Positions 14,301 through 24,674 are shown, numbered from the stretch's first letter. The stretch is DNA of 64,000 nt from Hippopus hippopus (GCA_946811185.2 OX328107.1:44940360-45004359), one strand, 5' to 3'. Notes: generated by a model from the sequence alone, not told the origin. Translations and numbers: made by a program.

Positions 14301-17300
14301 ATAGTTCTGTCGTCGTCTGCATGGGCTTATCTTCCTGGAAAAACTTTGACATTCTGAAAAATCTCTGTCATTACTGAAGATATTTACTTCAAAGTTGGAC
14401 TAGTTGTTAAATATCAAAATGGAAACCCATTTTTTCTATATTAAAGGGATCTGCAGTAACAGACAAATTAAACCAATACCTTCACCAGACCCCTAGCAAA
14501 GAAAGGTACAGTAAGGGATCCCAGAGGTCCAGACCAGCCTCACAGGGTACAGGTGAGTATATTGTTCGTTGCTCAAGCTTTACAAATGTCAGCTTAAGAC
14601 TATGCTCAGTTTTTTCATGCTCAACCTTAAAATAACAATAGCTGCCAAAAGTAAAACAGTGCGGGTGTTAAAATGCATTTAAATTCAAATCATACCACGT
14701 AAAAGTGTGGAAATTATTGTGAAGATGACAATTTGTTATTGTACGGTCAGTCCAAGTGTTAGTGGCTAGCAGTGAAATTAATTTCAAAAATAGGTTAAAA
14801 GTTTTGTTTACTTTTTGCCCGATTTTGAAATTAATTTTTCTGCCAGCGACTAACACTTGGATGATGGACCACACAATAACAGATTATCATCTTCACAATA
14901 TTTCCCATACTTTTGAATAGTATGATTTAAATTTAAATGCATTGTCTTTTTGGCTGCTATTGAGCCTTTAAATTCATTAATGCCACAGATGGTGAGAAAG
15001 TCAGCTTTCACACATTGCCAAGCAACAGAATTTACCTGTCATCTTCTCTGCATAATTTCCTCCTGCCCCCAAGAATGTCAAGCACAATTCCGTTATGATA
15101 TAAATAGTGCAGATCAACACCAAAATACACAGAAAATGTGAACTGATTTTGTATATACTCCATTCAGTTATGATATAGTGTAGCTCTAAGGCTGTAAAAT
15201 TGAAAGAAGTTGACATAAATGAGCCATACTATGTGAAAAGGGAGCTTAATGTATTTGCGAAAAGTATTGATCCAGGTCAGCCTGTGCAGTCAACGCAGGC
15301 TGGCCTGGGTCAAAACTTTTTGCCATTGGTCTATTTTCTGTATGTCCAAGGACCAGCCTATCTGATAATTAAGTCTGTTGTTAAAGAAAGTGGCAATAAT
15401 GGATCAGTAAGTATGTGATGGCTTGCTTGGTGTACATATGATGCATCACAGAGATGCATTAAACCCCCTTTAGCTAGAGTGTGGCTCAAATGTTATTATT
15501 TCAGTGCTGATATTGTCAGAATAACTCAACATGGCATCAGATAGTATAGGTCCAACTTCAAACTGAACATTTAGATCTTGATCTGTGTTACTCAGTGCTT
15601 AACTCTTTACCAGACGGCAAATTCTTTTACTTTTCCAAATTGAAAGCTTTTGCAGACGACAAAATAAATGTGACTCCAAAAGTGAATTTTGATTTGTGAA
15701 GGGTAGAAAACATTGTGGGAAAAGGAGAAAATGCTGGTTACCAGCATTTACTCCTTTTCCCACAATTATTTCAAAAGGCCTACTTCTCAGGGTCGTAAAA
15801 ACTCAGGATTGTGTGGTAAAGGGTTAAAAGTCAAATTATTCTAATATTCATATATAGGAATATTTGAGAGCTTCACTCCCTGGAACTGGCAAGGAGGTAC
15901 AAAACCTTCCTAATAGTACAGCAAATTGATAGGTTTGATGCTAAATGTGTGTGTGTTGCCATTAACTTTTTACAGAACAATGTCATGGATTTTAGACTCA
16001 GAAAAAGAAGGCATTTGAAAACCTCATGGGAAAAGGAGAAAATGCTGCTAACCAGCATTTTCTCCTTTTCTCATGATGTTTTCTACCCTTTCAAAGACTA
16101 AAAACATCAATTGAGCCACATTTGAGTTTTCATCTGCAAATGCTTCTAAATTAATAAGTCTAAAATTTGTTGGTTTTTTTTTTTAGAGTTAACATCTAAT
16201 AAGCAGTGCTTTTATTGGAAATGAGATAAAATTACTGTACTTTAAATGAAATGAATATAGTGAGAAATGGATGTGCATGAAGTTTTAATATTTCATTTGA
16301 AGTTTTTGTGCTCGTAGGCATGTTTTGGTGGTAGTTAAAACCATTGTTTCAGCTGTTTATCATTTTTATTTTTTTGCTTATGTTTTCTTATCTGTAATAT
16401 GAAGTCTTTACCAAACAGCATAAAGATAGACAGGTCCAAATTCAAAGGATTGGCAGACGACAAATTAAATGTGGCTCATGTGAAAATATTTTTTTCTGAA
16501 AGGGTAGAAGACATTGTGGGAAGTGGAGGGAATACTGGTTACCAGCATTTCCTCATTTTCCAACAATGTTCTCAAAAGCCTCAGGATTGTTGAAAGTGTG
16601 GATTGTGGGTTAAAAACGGGCAGCTTACATAATGATTGGACCCTTAATAAACAATCTGGAGGTTTAATAACCAAGAAAAAGAAGGCTTTTTAAAAGATTG
16701 TGAAAAGAGGAGCAAATGCTGTTGACTAACGTTCGCTGTGTTTCCCATAGTGTATTCTACCTTTAAATTCACATGATTTGAGCCATTTTTAATTTGTCAT
16801 CTGCAAATGTTTTTTAATTTGGATGAATGTCAAGTATTGTTGTCTGTTAAGGAGTTAACGCATTTTACTTACTGGAAGTGGTGAATAGACATGAGCAATG
16901 CTTTGGCAAAAGGCAGCGGCAGCTTAGTGCATCTCTGATGCATTATACCAAGCAAGTCATCACATGATCATGGATCTATAAATTCCATTTGTCTAACAAC
17001 CGACTGAATCATGAGGTAAACTAGTCCTTGACCATGCAGAAAATTGACTAATAGCAAAAACTTGGTCCAGGTCAGCCTCCCCTTTCTTCGTAGGCTGACC
17101 TGAGTCGATACTTTTTGCAGATGCATTAAGCCCCCTTTTCACAGAGCATAATTTTTCGTTAAGTTTTAGATAAAACTAATTAAATTAAATTTTTGTTCTA
17201 AAAATAAATATTATAACAAAAATATTAATGTGGACATAGTTGTTTAAGTGAGAGTCACAAAGTTAAAAATAATACTTTGTTTTTTCAATCTAAGGTGTAA

Positions 17301-18553
17301 AGGTTTACTCAGAAGGATTTTTCAGTGATAATACAACTTAATGGTAAAGAAAACACTAAATATTTTATATTTTGTTCATTTTTTCTCACAGTCTGTCATT
17401 AATATGAGAAAATTTCCACTGTAAAAAGTCATTACTTTCTGAAACTAGATCAAACGTATGAATCAGGCAGTATATAGATGAAGGTATGGTGTGTTAAACT
17501 TCAAACAAACTTTTTTGTCATCAGAATTTCAGGAGTAACTTTAGGTGTTTTTGAAAAAAGTAGATCAAGATCAGATAGCACAAAAGCTTGATCTTTGATT
17601 TACACTTTCCTGTTGCATGCAATTGAATTGTCCTGACCAAAAACAGGGATCATATTCACAAACCATTCTAAATCGCATTCTTGGTGTATTATGCTAGATT
17701 TAGAAAGTAAAACATGTACAATTTCTAATTGGCTAAACCATTTGGTTAAGCCAATCAGAAATTTTTATACTTTCTAATTTAAAAAAAAAATTTTAATTAG
17801 ACTGAGAATGTGTTAAAAATGATCTAGGCCCAGGTTTTAACCCTTTCCCAAACGTCAAAATATTAGACTTGCACAAATTGAAAGCTTTTGTAGACGACAA
17901 AATAAATGTGACTTAAAAATAGAAATTCACCTTTGGAAGGATAGAAAACATTCTTGGAAAAGGAGAAAATGCTGGTTACCAGCATTTTCTCCTTTTCCTA
18001 CAATGTTTTCTAAAAGCTTTTTCTTTGTGGAGTCGTTAAAACTCGGCATTGTGTAGTAAAGGGTTAAATTTAAAAGAACAAAATTTCTTTTTTTCTTTTG
18101 TAAATCTTGAGTTTGATTTCTTTAGTGCTTCTCTTAGGTGTTGCCAGATACATGTATCTATTTTTTTCATGCAGGGCTGGACAGAAATAAAAGCAACAAG
18201 AAAGTTACTACAATATAATTTTCTGTATGTAAACAATTGTGCCACGTATACTGTTCATTGATTATCAGAGTTATTCTGTGTTGTTTGCAGCTGATGGATA
18301 CAATATGGACGAATTTCTCCGTAACAACTCCTTCACGATGTTCAATAGTAGTGGACCATCTCTGGAAATAGAGGAAGAGCATCATGGGAAGGTGAAAGCA
18401 ATGCAGGAACAGGAGCGAGAACAAACCTTTATGAGTCGAGCTCAAATTGAAAGGAGTCGAGTAAACAGAATCAGACTTGCGCGCCAGTCAGCTGAAATTA
18501 TTCAGCGCTCTTGGAGGAGATACTTAGCAAGGAAAAAGAAATTTAAAAGATAA
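2260..18553 (+). CDS. Kinesin-9-like protein (KIF9/KIF6 family), C-terminal part, 11 exons
   Basis: Joining exons 2260-2356, 3096-3207, 4277-4508, 5713-5909, 6989-7116, 7904-8007, 8972-9104, 10575-10772, 12959-14056, 14447-14552 and 18291-18553 gives one open frame of about 888 residues ending in TAA; every junction has AG/GT and matching phase. The first exon resembles the helix that follows a kinesin motor (IRKLRKRIAELEAEL). The next, LTEEDKMICSQVVKQYLSG, aligns with the KIF9 stretch LTEIQIAEINSQVRRYLEG, and KILKRVVSQ follows where KIF9 has FRVVLSQ. Kinesin-9 proteins act in motile cilia and flagella. The tail is longer than in vertebrate KIF9: coiled coils, a polar disordered region of about 300 residues and a terminal IQ motif. 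The motor domain lies outside the window, so the family call rests on the tail and could be wrong. Confidence 0.7.
3096..3207 (+). CDS. Kinesin-like exon B (KIF9-like LTE...QVVKQYLSG)
   Basis: Acceptor tttacaacag, donor gcag/gtttgt. It encodes EGGGDGDSMRLTEEDKMICS then QVVKQYLSGKITDPVTA. The 3' half of this exon together with its donor is repeated downstream in a 125-bp tandem array. Confidence 0.75.
3144..3595 (+). repeat. 125-bp tandem array of an exon 3' end plus 5' splice site (4 units)
   Basis: The string atgatctgctcacaagttgt starts at 3144 (true exon B), 3269, 3394 and 3519, an exact spacing of 125 bases. Each unit carries the last 64 or so exon bases, the donor-like cag/gtttgtag (ggttgtag in unit 2) and about 60 intron bases. 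Units differ by only a few substitutions (acagcag or acaacag, cctctcag or cctgtcag). Since 125 is not a multiple of three, reading through would shift the frame. Confidence 0.95.
3638..3795 (+). pseudogene. Two decayed copies of the exon B fragment
   Basis: Bases 3638-3690 (gtctagcagtatttgttacg then aaaattacagaccccattac) and 3740-3793 (aagattaaattatctgctta then caggttgtcaagcaacac) match exon B with many changes. They follow the clean array and look like older rounds of the same duplication. Confidence 0.7.
3823..4052 (+). mobile_element. TTAA MITE copy
   Basis: Starts TTAACTCTTTACCAAGCAAC and carries the central palindrome around gaaaatgctggttactagc. The right end, gtaaagagtgaag, has lost its TTAA. 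It lies in the intron between exons B and C. Confidence 0.8.
4277..4508 (+). CDS. Kinesin-like exon C
   Basis: Acceptor ttacttcag, donor agcag/gtatat. It encodes ITNPYKFRECLKILKRVVSQ, then a serine/proline-rich stretch and VGELVKANDRFERRNYQKLK. The spacing from exon B mirrors KIF9, where a similar helix ends in VVLSQ. Confidence 0.75.
5419..5644 (+). mobile_element. TTAA MITE copy
   Basis: Left end TTAACTCTTTACCAAATGAC, central hairpin near 5540-5580, right end ggtaaagagttat with the final TTAA changed to TTAT. It lies in the intron between exons C and D. Confidence 0.85.
5713..5909 (+). CDS. Kinesin-like exon D: Ser/Thr/Arg-rich linker
   Basis: Acceptor ttatgtttcag, donor ccag/gtataa. It encodes a low-complexity polar linker (VSTADVNGHRDSRSSRPTTS and so on) with no recognisable domain. 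The open frame and phases join C and E cleanly. Confidence 0.7.
5976..6214 (+). mobile_element. TTAA MITE copy
   Basis: Left TTAACTCTTTACCAGACTAC, hairpin core at about 6095-6155 with a long T run in the loop, right end gcggtaaagggttga. Confidence 0.85.
6989..7116 (+). CDS. Kinesin-like exon E
   Basis: A long pyrimidine tract and ttccag precede it; the donor is agg/gtaaat. It encodes EKIWFTNTKKDPDTLSELLQ then NDTLVKTPFEQKRITEIKKL, a helical charged segment. A MITE relic ends only about 50 bases upstream of the acceptor. Confidence 0.7.
7904..8007 (+). CDS. Kinesin-like exon F: coiled coil
   Basis: Acceptor ctaaacag. The donor is aa/gtcagt at 8008, not the nearby gtaaac, because only a phase-2 exit keeps the next exon open. 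It encodes VEKMSAEKVEKEQQALELKI then QVAEKELDLMERHM, a clear heptad coiled coil. Confidence 0.7.
8030..8300. repeat. Palindromic element (attggctaaaccatttgg family)
   Basis: Contains acacaatttctgattggcta and its reverse complement around ccatttgg. Related copies lie at about 8.74-8.96, 17.65-17.83 and 32.17-32.29 kb. It begins just after exon F. Confidence 0.6.
8972..9104 (+). CDS. Kinesin-like exon G
   Basis: Acceptor catgtttcag, donor aag/gtatgt. It encodes TKLGVTTAQVEDQHAYVKQL then TSTEADPGLIKQEKLVEKQL. Not obviously a named domain. Confidence 0.7.
9124..9352 (+). mobile_element. TTAA MITE, full length 229 bp
   Basis: TTAACCCTTTGCCACAG at the left, gtggaaaagagTTAA at the right, central hairpin at about 9190-9240. 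It starts 20 bases after the exon G donor. Confidence 0.9.
10575..10772 (+). CDS. Kinesin-like exon H: coiled coil
   Basis: Acceptor ctaaactcag, donor ataaag/gtaaca. Sixty-six codons including DKYAKQLEYIEYRREQLKKQ and EKFGQFRKRDGSLNTRQVFQ, highly charged and helical. Confidence 0.75.
11263..12823. mobile_element. 1.56-kb non-autonomous DNA transposon with terminal inverted repeats
   Basis: The left end tgctaggttcccactatcac and right end gtgacagtgggaatctagca are inverted copies. The flanks suggest a TAA target duplication, which fits PIF/Harbinger-like elements. Subterminal zones of several hundred bases are packed with atcgt/cgat words. No transposase frame was seen. It lies in the intron between exons H and I. 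Confidence 0.75.
12959..14056 (+). CDS. Kinesin-like exon I: coiled coil then long disordered region
   Basis: The largest exon, 366 codons. The acceptor is cattacatacag; the donor gattct/gtaagt is chosen because the frame beyond it runs into MITE sequence. It opens with a helix (EIKELATRQKLRELKEVMKN), then becomes Asn/Lys/Asp/Ser-rich. More ordered patches near the end include QFDARRMGLSAKNFDSALTS. Confidence 0.8.
14447..14552 (+). CDS. Kinesin-like exon J
   Basis: Acceptor atattaaag, donor acag/gtgagt. It encodes GSAVTDKLNQYLHQTPSKER then YSKGSQRSRPASQGT. It is short, and the open frame plus phase (0 in, 1 out) link I and K. Confidence 0.7.
14672..14945. repeat. Large inverted repeat, arms about 125 bp
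   Basis: The left arm holds attattgtgaagatgacaatt and the right arm is its diverged reverse complement, separated by a short spacer near 14800. Single arms occur at about 60-160, 27.7-27.86 and 54.98-55.08 kb. Confidence 0.75.
15211..15491 (+). mobile_element. Second MITE family (gagccatgctctgtgaaaag), copy
   Basis: Left end gagccatactatgtgaaaag, an internal hairpin built on caggtcagcctg/caggctggcctg, and right end atgcattaaaccccctttag with gtgtggctcaa. Copies of the family also lie near 16.9, 24.1, 26.1, 30.1, 30.3, 33.7, 37.0, 50.4 and 51.9 kb. Confidence 0.8.
15599..15827 (+). mobile_element. TTAA MITE, full length 229 bp
   Basis: Left TTAACTCTTTACCAGACGGC, right gtgtggtaaagggTTAA, central palindrome intact apart from one base in one arm. 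Confidence 0.9.
16885..17150 (-). mobile_element. Second MITE family, reversed copy
   Basis: Shares gatgcattataccaagcaag, the internal caggtcagcct hairpin and gatgcattaagcccccttt with the copies at 15.2 and 30.3 kb, in opposite orientation. Confidence 0.75.
17650..17832. repeat. Palindromic element (attggctaaaccatttgg family)
   Basis: Contains attggctaaaccatttggtt followed by aagccaatcagaaatt, a perfect short palindrome, with wider inverted similarity on both sides. Confidence 0.6.
17837..18067 (+). mobile_element. TTAA MITE, full length 231 bp
   Basis: Left TTAACCCTTTCCCAAACG, right gtgtagtaaagggTTAA. The central hairpin is perfect through gaaaatgctggttaccagc. Confidence 0.9.
18291..18553 (+). 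CDS. Kinesin-like exon K: terminal exon with IQ motif
   Basis: Acceptor tgtttgcag, stop TAA at 18551-18553. It encodes ADGYNMDEFLRNNSFTMFNS, a charged helix, and then AEIIQRSWRRYLARKKKFK, which fits the IQ motif (IQxxxRxxxxR) and so may bind calmodulin or a related light chain. Confidence 0.8.
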
Positions 18554-18555
18554 TT

Positions 18556-18905
18556 ATACCCCCCACAACGAAGTGGAAGGGGGTATACTGGAATTGCCAT
18601 GGCTGTCTGTCCGTCCGTCGGTCCGTCCGTCCATCTGTCGGTAGACACAAATTTGTCCGGCAAAATACTCTGACAGTTTTTCAGGTACTGAACTCAAATT
18701 CACACACAGTGTTCCTATATATATGAAGTTGTGCATGTGCAATTTCCATGACCCTGCTGCGATTTGTTGCGGAATTATCTCCCCTTGAACTTTTTTCAAC
18801 TCTTCCTTTTGTACTAAACCATTCTGCATTCTGTGACAAAGACCTGTTTTGTGACAAGGAGCTGGTGGGGGGTATGATCAGGTTTAGTGATAGCTCTAAT
18901 TTCAC
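18556..18905 (+). repeat. Dispersed repeat with gtcc run, just after the kinesin stop codon
   Basis: Starts ccccccacaacgaagtgg, a small hairpin, followed by gtccgtccgtc repeats and attatctccccttgaact. A reversed relative lies at 28.39-28.71 kb (aagttcaaggggagattac and acggacacacggacagac). It probably forms part of the kinesin 3' UTR. Confidence 0.7.
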
Positions 18906-19282
18906 TGAGGATATAAAACCTTTTCTTTTCACCAAAACCACTGTAAAAAAATCATTCTTATGTTAAAAATAACAGAAAGCTATTATGGACACAATGCCAG
19001 CTTGTTCTTGCCAATTAAGTCTTTATCAGACAACGAATTATTAGACTTGCCCATAATGATAGCAATTGTAGCAGACATATAAAATATGGCTAAAGTGATT
19101 ATATTATATTTCATGTGTCTATTTTTAGAAATGTTATGGGTAAAGAAATGTCGTAATTTAAGCTGGGGGGAATTATTTCCCAGTCACAGTGAATATTTTC
19201 CTCCTGCCGAAAATCTGGAACTACTTTTTTAAGTTTTTTAAGTTTTTAAGTTTTAAAAGTGGCATTCGTTGACAAAATAATC

Positions 19283-19353
19283 AAAAGGGAAAGGTCCGCA
19301 AAAATAACACGTGCCTTACGGCACTCGTTATTTTCGCATACCTTTCCCTTTTT
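19283..19353. repeat. Fold-back element with cgtgccttacggcac loop
   Basis: The left arm aaaagggaaaggtccgcaaa pairs with gcatacctttccctttttcg around a loop built on gtgccttacggcac. Same design as the elements at 1.2 and 40.7 kb. Confidence 0.75.
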
Positions 19354-19716
19354 CGGCAAATATTTCCCCATATTAACCACAAGCTGATGAAATAAACTCT
19401 ATATGTTTGTTCTTGAAAGAACAGAAAACATTTAAAGGAGATGCTGGTTATCAGCATGTTCGCTTGATGTTTTCTGAAGGGTTTTTGTCAGGGTCAAAAA
19501 GACATGGAATTATGTGTTTTTAGCAATTCAGATAAAGATGGCTTTTGAAAACATTATGGGAGTAGGAGAAAATGCTGGTAACCAGTATTTTCTCCTTTTC
19601 TAACAATATTTTTTGTTTTCTCAAGGACAAATCTCATTGTTAGAGAAAACATCTGTTTTATCGTCTGCAAATACTCTCAATTGGACCAGTCTAAAATTTT
19701 ATTCTGTGGTACAGAG

Positions 19717-19893
19717 TTAACTCTTTACCAAAGGACAAAATTTTGGCCAGTCTAAATTGAAAATATTTGCAGACCACAAACAAGTGTGACTCAAAATTTG
19801 AATTTGTGTTTGGAAGGGTAGGAAACATTGTGAGAAAACATTGTGCTGGTTACCTCAGGGTTGTTATAATTTGGGATTATCTGGTAAAGGGTA
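19717..19893 (+). mobile_element. TTAA MITE sharing its left TTAA with a neighbour
   Basis: The junction reads tacagagTTAActctttacca: the right end of one copy (about 19.51-19.72 kb) and the left end of the next use the same TTAA. The right end of this copy is eroded (ggtaaagggtaaaa). Confidence 0.8.
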
Positions 19894-21248
19894 AAATATA
19901 TGCCCATGTAGGCTGAAAAATATCAGCTCATTGGTTCTATCAATACATTTGCCTTATGAAACCATTAGTTGTAACTTTTTTTGATTTTTATTACACTATT
20001 TTTTTTTTAAATGTTTTGTCTTGTAGAATTTTGGCAGGTTGTATAGATCAGTATTGAACTACAAACAATCAAAGGATATTCTTTTGACATCAAAATCATT
20101 AAAGTTTTATAATTGTTAATAGTTCATTAGTTATTTTGCCTGTATGCATTGACTTTTTTATGACTTAATTAACTCTTTATCAAAGGGTAAAATTTTAGAC
20201 TCATCCAAATTGAAAGCTTTTGCAGAAGACAAAATGAATGTGACTCAGGAATTGAAATTCATCCTTGTAAGGTTAGAAAACATCATGGGAAAAGGAGAAA
20301 ATGCTGGTTACCACACTGTTTTTAATTACAATACTGTTGCAGGTTTGTGTCTTTCATTGTAGAAAAGACCAAAGGAATTTTTTGTGTTGTACAACAGCAA
20401 AAATAATAACGTTTAAACTGGCAAATCATCTCAATTTTTTTATTTGTTACGGTAGATCTTCTACCTACTATTGTACCTTAGGACATTAAAAACTGTTACT
20501 TTTTTTTTTCAAAATGCTTAACCCTTTACCATAATTCTGAGTTTTGATTCTTACCAAACTATAAGATTTTGACTTGTTCATTTTGAAAGCATTTGCAGAC
20601 AACAAACCAAATTCAAAAGAGATACAAATAAACTTACTGTAAGTGCTTTGACAGGGTAAAAATCATTGGGAAATGCAGGTTGCTGGCATTCTCATCCTTT
20701 TCTGCAGTGTCTTAAAGATGCTTTCATTCCCAGAATTTTTAAAATTTGGGATTGTGTGGTAAAGACCTAAGACAGGTGTTAGCATAGTACATTTAACCCT
20801 TTACTACAATCCTGAGTTTTAACGCTCTTGATGATAATTATGACCTTTTGAAAACAATGTTTTCTGTCCTTTAAAAGATGACCCCTATCACTTGGCCTAC
20901 ATTTAGCTTGTCATCTGCAGACGCTTTAAGTTTGGATGCGTCTGTAATTTTGTGGACTGGAAACGGGTTTAACCTAATACTAGTATTATATGCTTTCTCT
21001 GGGAATTCCTGCTCAGTACAGATTGATTGCTTAATAAAGGTGTCCTGTAATACAGGTTTTACTATGTAGAGAATAATCAAAATTTGAGATGTTAGACCAG
21101 GTGGTTGATTGATTGTATAAGGCAATCATGCCTGTAGTACAGACAATAGAAATGTAGATGATGTGGACATACAAGTGCATTATAATTATGGTTTTATCCA
21201 TTACCCTGCAGTTTATTTTTAGACATACCAGGTATTCTAAGTCTGTAT

Positions 21249-21508
21249 TACCTATTTCATTTAACCTGATCCTGACCTTTATGCTGAATATATAAGTAGG
21301 TATTTTAATAGAACTCCGACTGTTGTTCGGGAAGTTTTATATACACTGAAAGGTACAGGTAAGCAATTCAATTTGTGCGTACCATACAGATTTTTTCCAT
21401 GACTATTCGGGACTAAACCAAAGGCGGCTCCGTGCGATGTCGAGGGTAAAAACAGAATTTCAATTTATGGAAATGATGTTGACCTGGGTCAGGTTAAATG
21501 AAGTAATA
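21249..21508. repeat. Short inverted-repeat element
   Basis: Ends tttcatttaacctgatcctg and gacctgggtcaggttaaatg are inverted copies; the interior is unique within the window. Confidence 0.6.
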
Positions 21509-21748
21509 CAGTACCTGACGACAAAATTTTGTTCTCTACCAGAATGAAAGCATTTGGTCAACAAATTGATTTGAGGTCAAATAATGATTTCTGACTTTCA
21601 TAGGGTAGAAAACGATCTGGAAGAAGGATAAATTGCTGGTTGCATTTTCTCCTCTTCCAACAGTGTTTTTAAAAGCTATCTTTTGCATGGTCATTAAACC
21701 TCGGGATTTTGTGAAAAGGGATTTAATGACATGGTGTAAAATTTTTAC

Positions 21749-22264
21749 CAGGCCATCTTCACTAGCCAAGGGTGACAATCTTTGTTGCTCCATTTTCTCT
21801 TGGTTGATCAAGTCCAGATTTGTAATCCCTGCGATACGAATAGTTATTGGTCATAGTCTGTAATTAAAAGCATCATTCAAATATATGGGGTTACAATTGC
21901 TATCCATCATCGGCAAAAAAGTAAATAGAAATGACAGCTGCAGGAGAGAATTGTCGGAAATCATTACAAAAAAAATATTGAGGAACAATATTTACCTCAA
22001 CATTCACTTTAACCAAATCAGTTAAATTGAATTTTAGGATGCATTCCAGCACGAGATGATAAGCTGTCAAATTACAAGGATGGATTTTGCAGAAAGGATT
22101 CTGTTGCATGACTTTTTATTGGTTTTCGATGATGTATTTCTAAGGGGGATAACTATCAAATCTAGTGGGCTGCATATTGCAGGGATCACAAAATTTCAAA
22201 TCAGCCAAGGGTGAAAAGAGCAACATAGTGATCGTCACCCTTGGTTTGTGAAGATGTTACCAGG
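21749..22264. mobile_element. 516-bp non-autonomous element with about 45-bp inverted ends
   Basis: The left catcttcactagccaagggt and right acccttggtttgtgaagatg are inverted and continue into gttgctc/gagcaac. No open frame inside. Confidence 0.7.
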
Positions 22265-22440
22265 CAAGAAAATTTTTAGACTTGTCCCTATTGAAAGCAG
22301 TTGCTGATAACACATTTTTTTTCATTGAAATAGTAAGACTTGTCTTGAATCTGTTAGAAAACATTGTTGGAAAAAGAAAAAAAGATGGTTTCCATCATTT
22401 TCTCCTTTTTCCCCATGGTTTTAAAAGCCGTCCTCTGGTT

Positions 22441-22669
22441 TTAACCCATTACCACACAGCAAAATTTTAGACCCATCGAAATTGAAAGCATTTGCAGACG
22501 TCAATTTCAAAGTGGCTCAAATGGTGCAATTTTGCTTTGATTGGGTAGAAAACTTTGTGGGAAAAGGAGGAAATGCTGGTTACCAGCATTTTCTCCTTTT
22601 CCCACAATGTTTTCAAAAGGCTTCTTCCTCAGGGGTGTCAAAAGTTGTCATTGTGTGGTAAAGGGTTAA
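22441..22669 (+). mobile_element. TTAA MITE, reference-quality copy (229 bp)
   Basis: The right end is tgtggtaaagggTTAA; its inverse matches the left end TTAACCCATTACCACACAGC over about 18 bases with one change. The middle is a palindrome: gaaaaggagg(a)aaatgctgg on the left and ccagcattttctccttttcc on the right, then acaatgttttc. The strict TTAA at both ends and the C-rich start resemble piggyBac elements. No transposase is encoded. Some 90 related full or partial copies occur in the window. Confidence 0.9.
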
Positions 22670-22684
22670 ATGATTGAATGGTAT

Positions 22685-22895
22685 TTTACGCTGCATTCAA
22701 CATTATTTCAGTCATATCACAGCAACAGCCCAATATTCATGTATTTCCTGGGTTTTTCCTGTACTAGGCTAGGGCTCTGAGGTGTCTTGCCCAATGACAC
22801 TCCCATGAAAAACCTGTTATATCCAGTGCGGCTCGAACCCGGGACCTCCGGGTTATAAGTCCAACACTGTACCACTGAGCCAGGTAGGACCCCTC
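22685..22895 (-). mobile_element. tRNA-headed SINE, reversed
   Basis: At the right, ggctcgaacccgggacctcc reads on the minus strand as an RNA polymerase III B box, and accactgagcc as an A box. The body has catgtatttcctgggtt, shared with 35.7 and 54.6 kb. Confidence 0.7.
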
Positions 22896-23796
22896 AGTTT
22901 TTAGAAATACAGAATTGGTGGGTAGTGGCTTGTTCTAAACAGGGTATGTTTACTGTATTTTAGGGTAGCATAATGTATTTTAGGGTAGGATAATGTATAA
23001 TGTCTGTAAGTCTCTATTTTGTTGTTTAGCTATTTAAAGTATCTGTTCTCTACCCACAATCTGTAGTTTTTCTGAGGAAAAAGGCCTTTGAAACTGTGTG
23101 GGAAAAGGAGAAAATGCTGGTAGCCAGCAATTTCTCCATTCCCCTCAATATTTTCTACCATTCCATAGGCAAATTTTAGCTTTTGGGCCACACTGACTTT
23201 GTCACCTACAAATGCTTTGAATTTGGACCAGTCTAATATTTTGCAGTTTGGTAAGGAGTTAAGCTTAAAAAATCGTCAGCATGTCAACAATATTCAGAAG
23301 ACTGGACTTTTACAGCTATATTGAGGCATCATCAAAAGCAAGCCTGTGATATGATACAATCTGATGTTATTATTTTGTGATAAACTGTGATAATGAAGAA
23401 ATAATGTTTTAGTATTTTTATAATTCATGCATTTAATATCTTTCAGTTCATTAAGCATGTATCAGAGCTTCCATAACTCTTTACCATGCGACAATACTTT
23501 AGACTGGTCCAAATTCTAGATACTAGTATTTGCAGACGGTAAATTTAAAAGATGGAATTTGCCTTTGCAAGGGTAGAAAATGTGGTGAGTAAAGGAGAAA
23601 ATGCTGGTTACCAGCAATTTCTCCTTTTCTTACAATGTTTTTAGAAGCCCTCCACCTCAGGGTCCTTAAAACACTGGATTCTGTCGCAGTTGTTAAAATT
23701 TGAGATTGTTCGGTAAAAGGTTAAGTGAGCTGCTGCAGATTTGGTCCATAAGGCAATTATATTATGCACAGGGTACGGAAGAGGGTAAAATTCTGT

Positions 23797-24025
23797 TTAA
23801 CTCGTTACCACACAATCCCAACTTTTAACTACCCTGAGAAAGAAGCCTTTTGAAAACATTGTGAGAAAAGGAGAAAATGCTGGTAACCAGCATTTTCTCC
23901 TTTTACCCCAATGTTTTCTACCCTTCCAAAATCAAATTTCAATTCTTAAGTCACATTTATTTTGTCGTCTGCAAATGCTTTTAATTTGGACCAGTCTATA
24001 ATTTTATCGTTTGGTAAAGAGTTAA
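23797..24025 (+). mobile_element. TTAA MITE, full length
   Basis: Left TTAACTCGTTACCACACAAT, right tttggtaaagagTTAA. The central hairpin is intact. Confidence 0.9.
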
Positions 24026-24059
24026 ATTAGAACAACAGAAATGAGCAGCACACTGGAAA

Positions 24060-24303
24060 AAGGGGGTTTAATGCATCTCTGTGATGCATTATACCAAGCA
24101 AGACATCACATAATTATGTATCCATATAATCCATCTTATCTATAACTGACTGAATAACGAGGTAGTCCTTGGACATGCAGAAAGTTTACAAAAAGGAAAT
24201 AGTTTTGAGCCATGTCAGTCTGCATAAACTGTGCATGCTGACGTGGGTCGATAGTTGTTGCAGATGCATCAAAGCCCATTTTCAAAGAGTATGGCTCAAA
24301 TAG
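24060..24303 (-). mobile_element. Second MITE family, copy
   Basis: aaaagggggtttaatgcatc at the left, internal atgtcagtctgca/gtgcatgctgacgtg hairpin, degraded right end. Confidence 0.7.
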
Positions 24304-24674
24304 AAAACTATCAATACAGATAGCTTTGGTATTTTGTCTGAAAACTTGAAAGCCTTTGAAAGCATTTTGGGGAGAAAGAAAGGCTCTTAAGCAATATTTT
24401 CATGTTTTCTACCTATTTTCTCTTTACCAAACATTCTGGAGTTTTAACAACACCAAAGGAGAGGGCTTTTGGAAACATTGTGGGCAAATGCTTTGAATTT
24501 GGGCAAGTCTAAAATTTTGTTGTTTGGTAAAAATTAGATCCAAGATCAGACAGTATATTTCTTGTGTTCTGATCCTCATCTACTTTTCTTCCATAGCACT
24601 TGGAATTGCTGTTGGTGCTTGGCACTCTAAGGGTAACATGGGAGTAATTCTATGACCTGATATTAATAAAGTTT

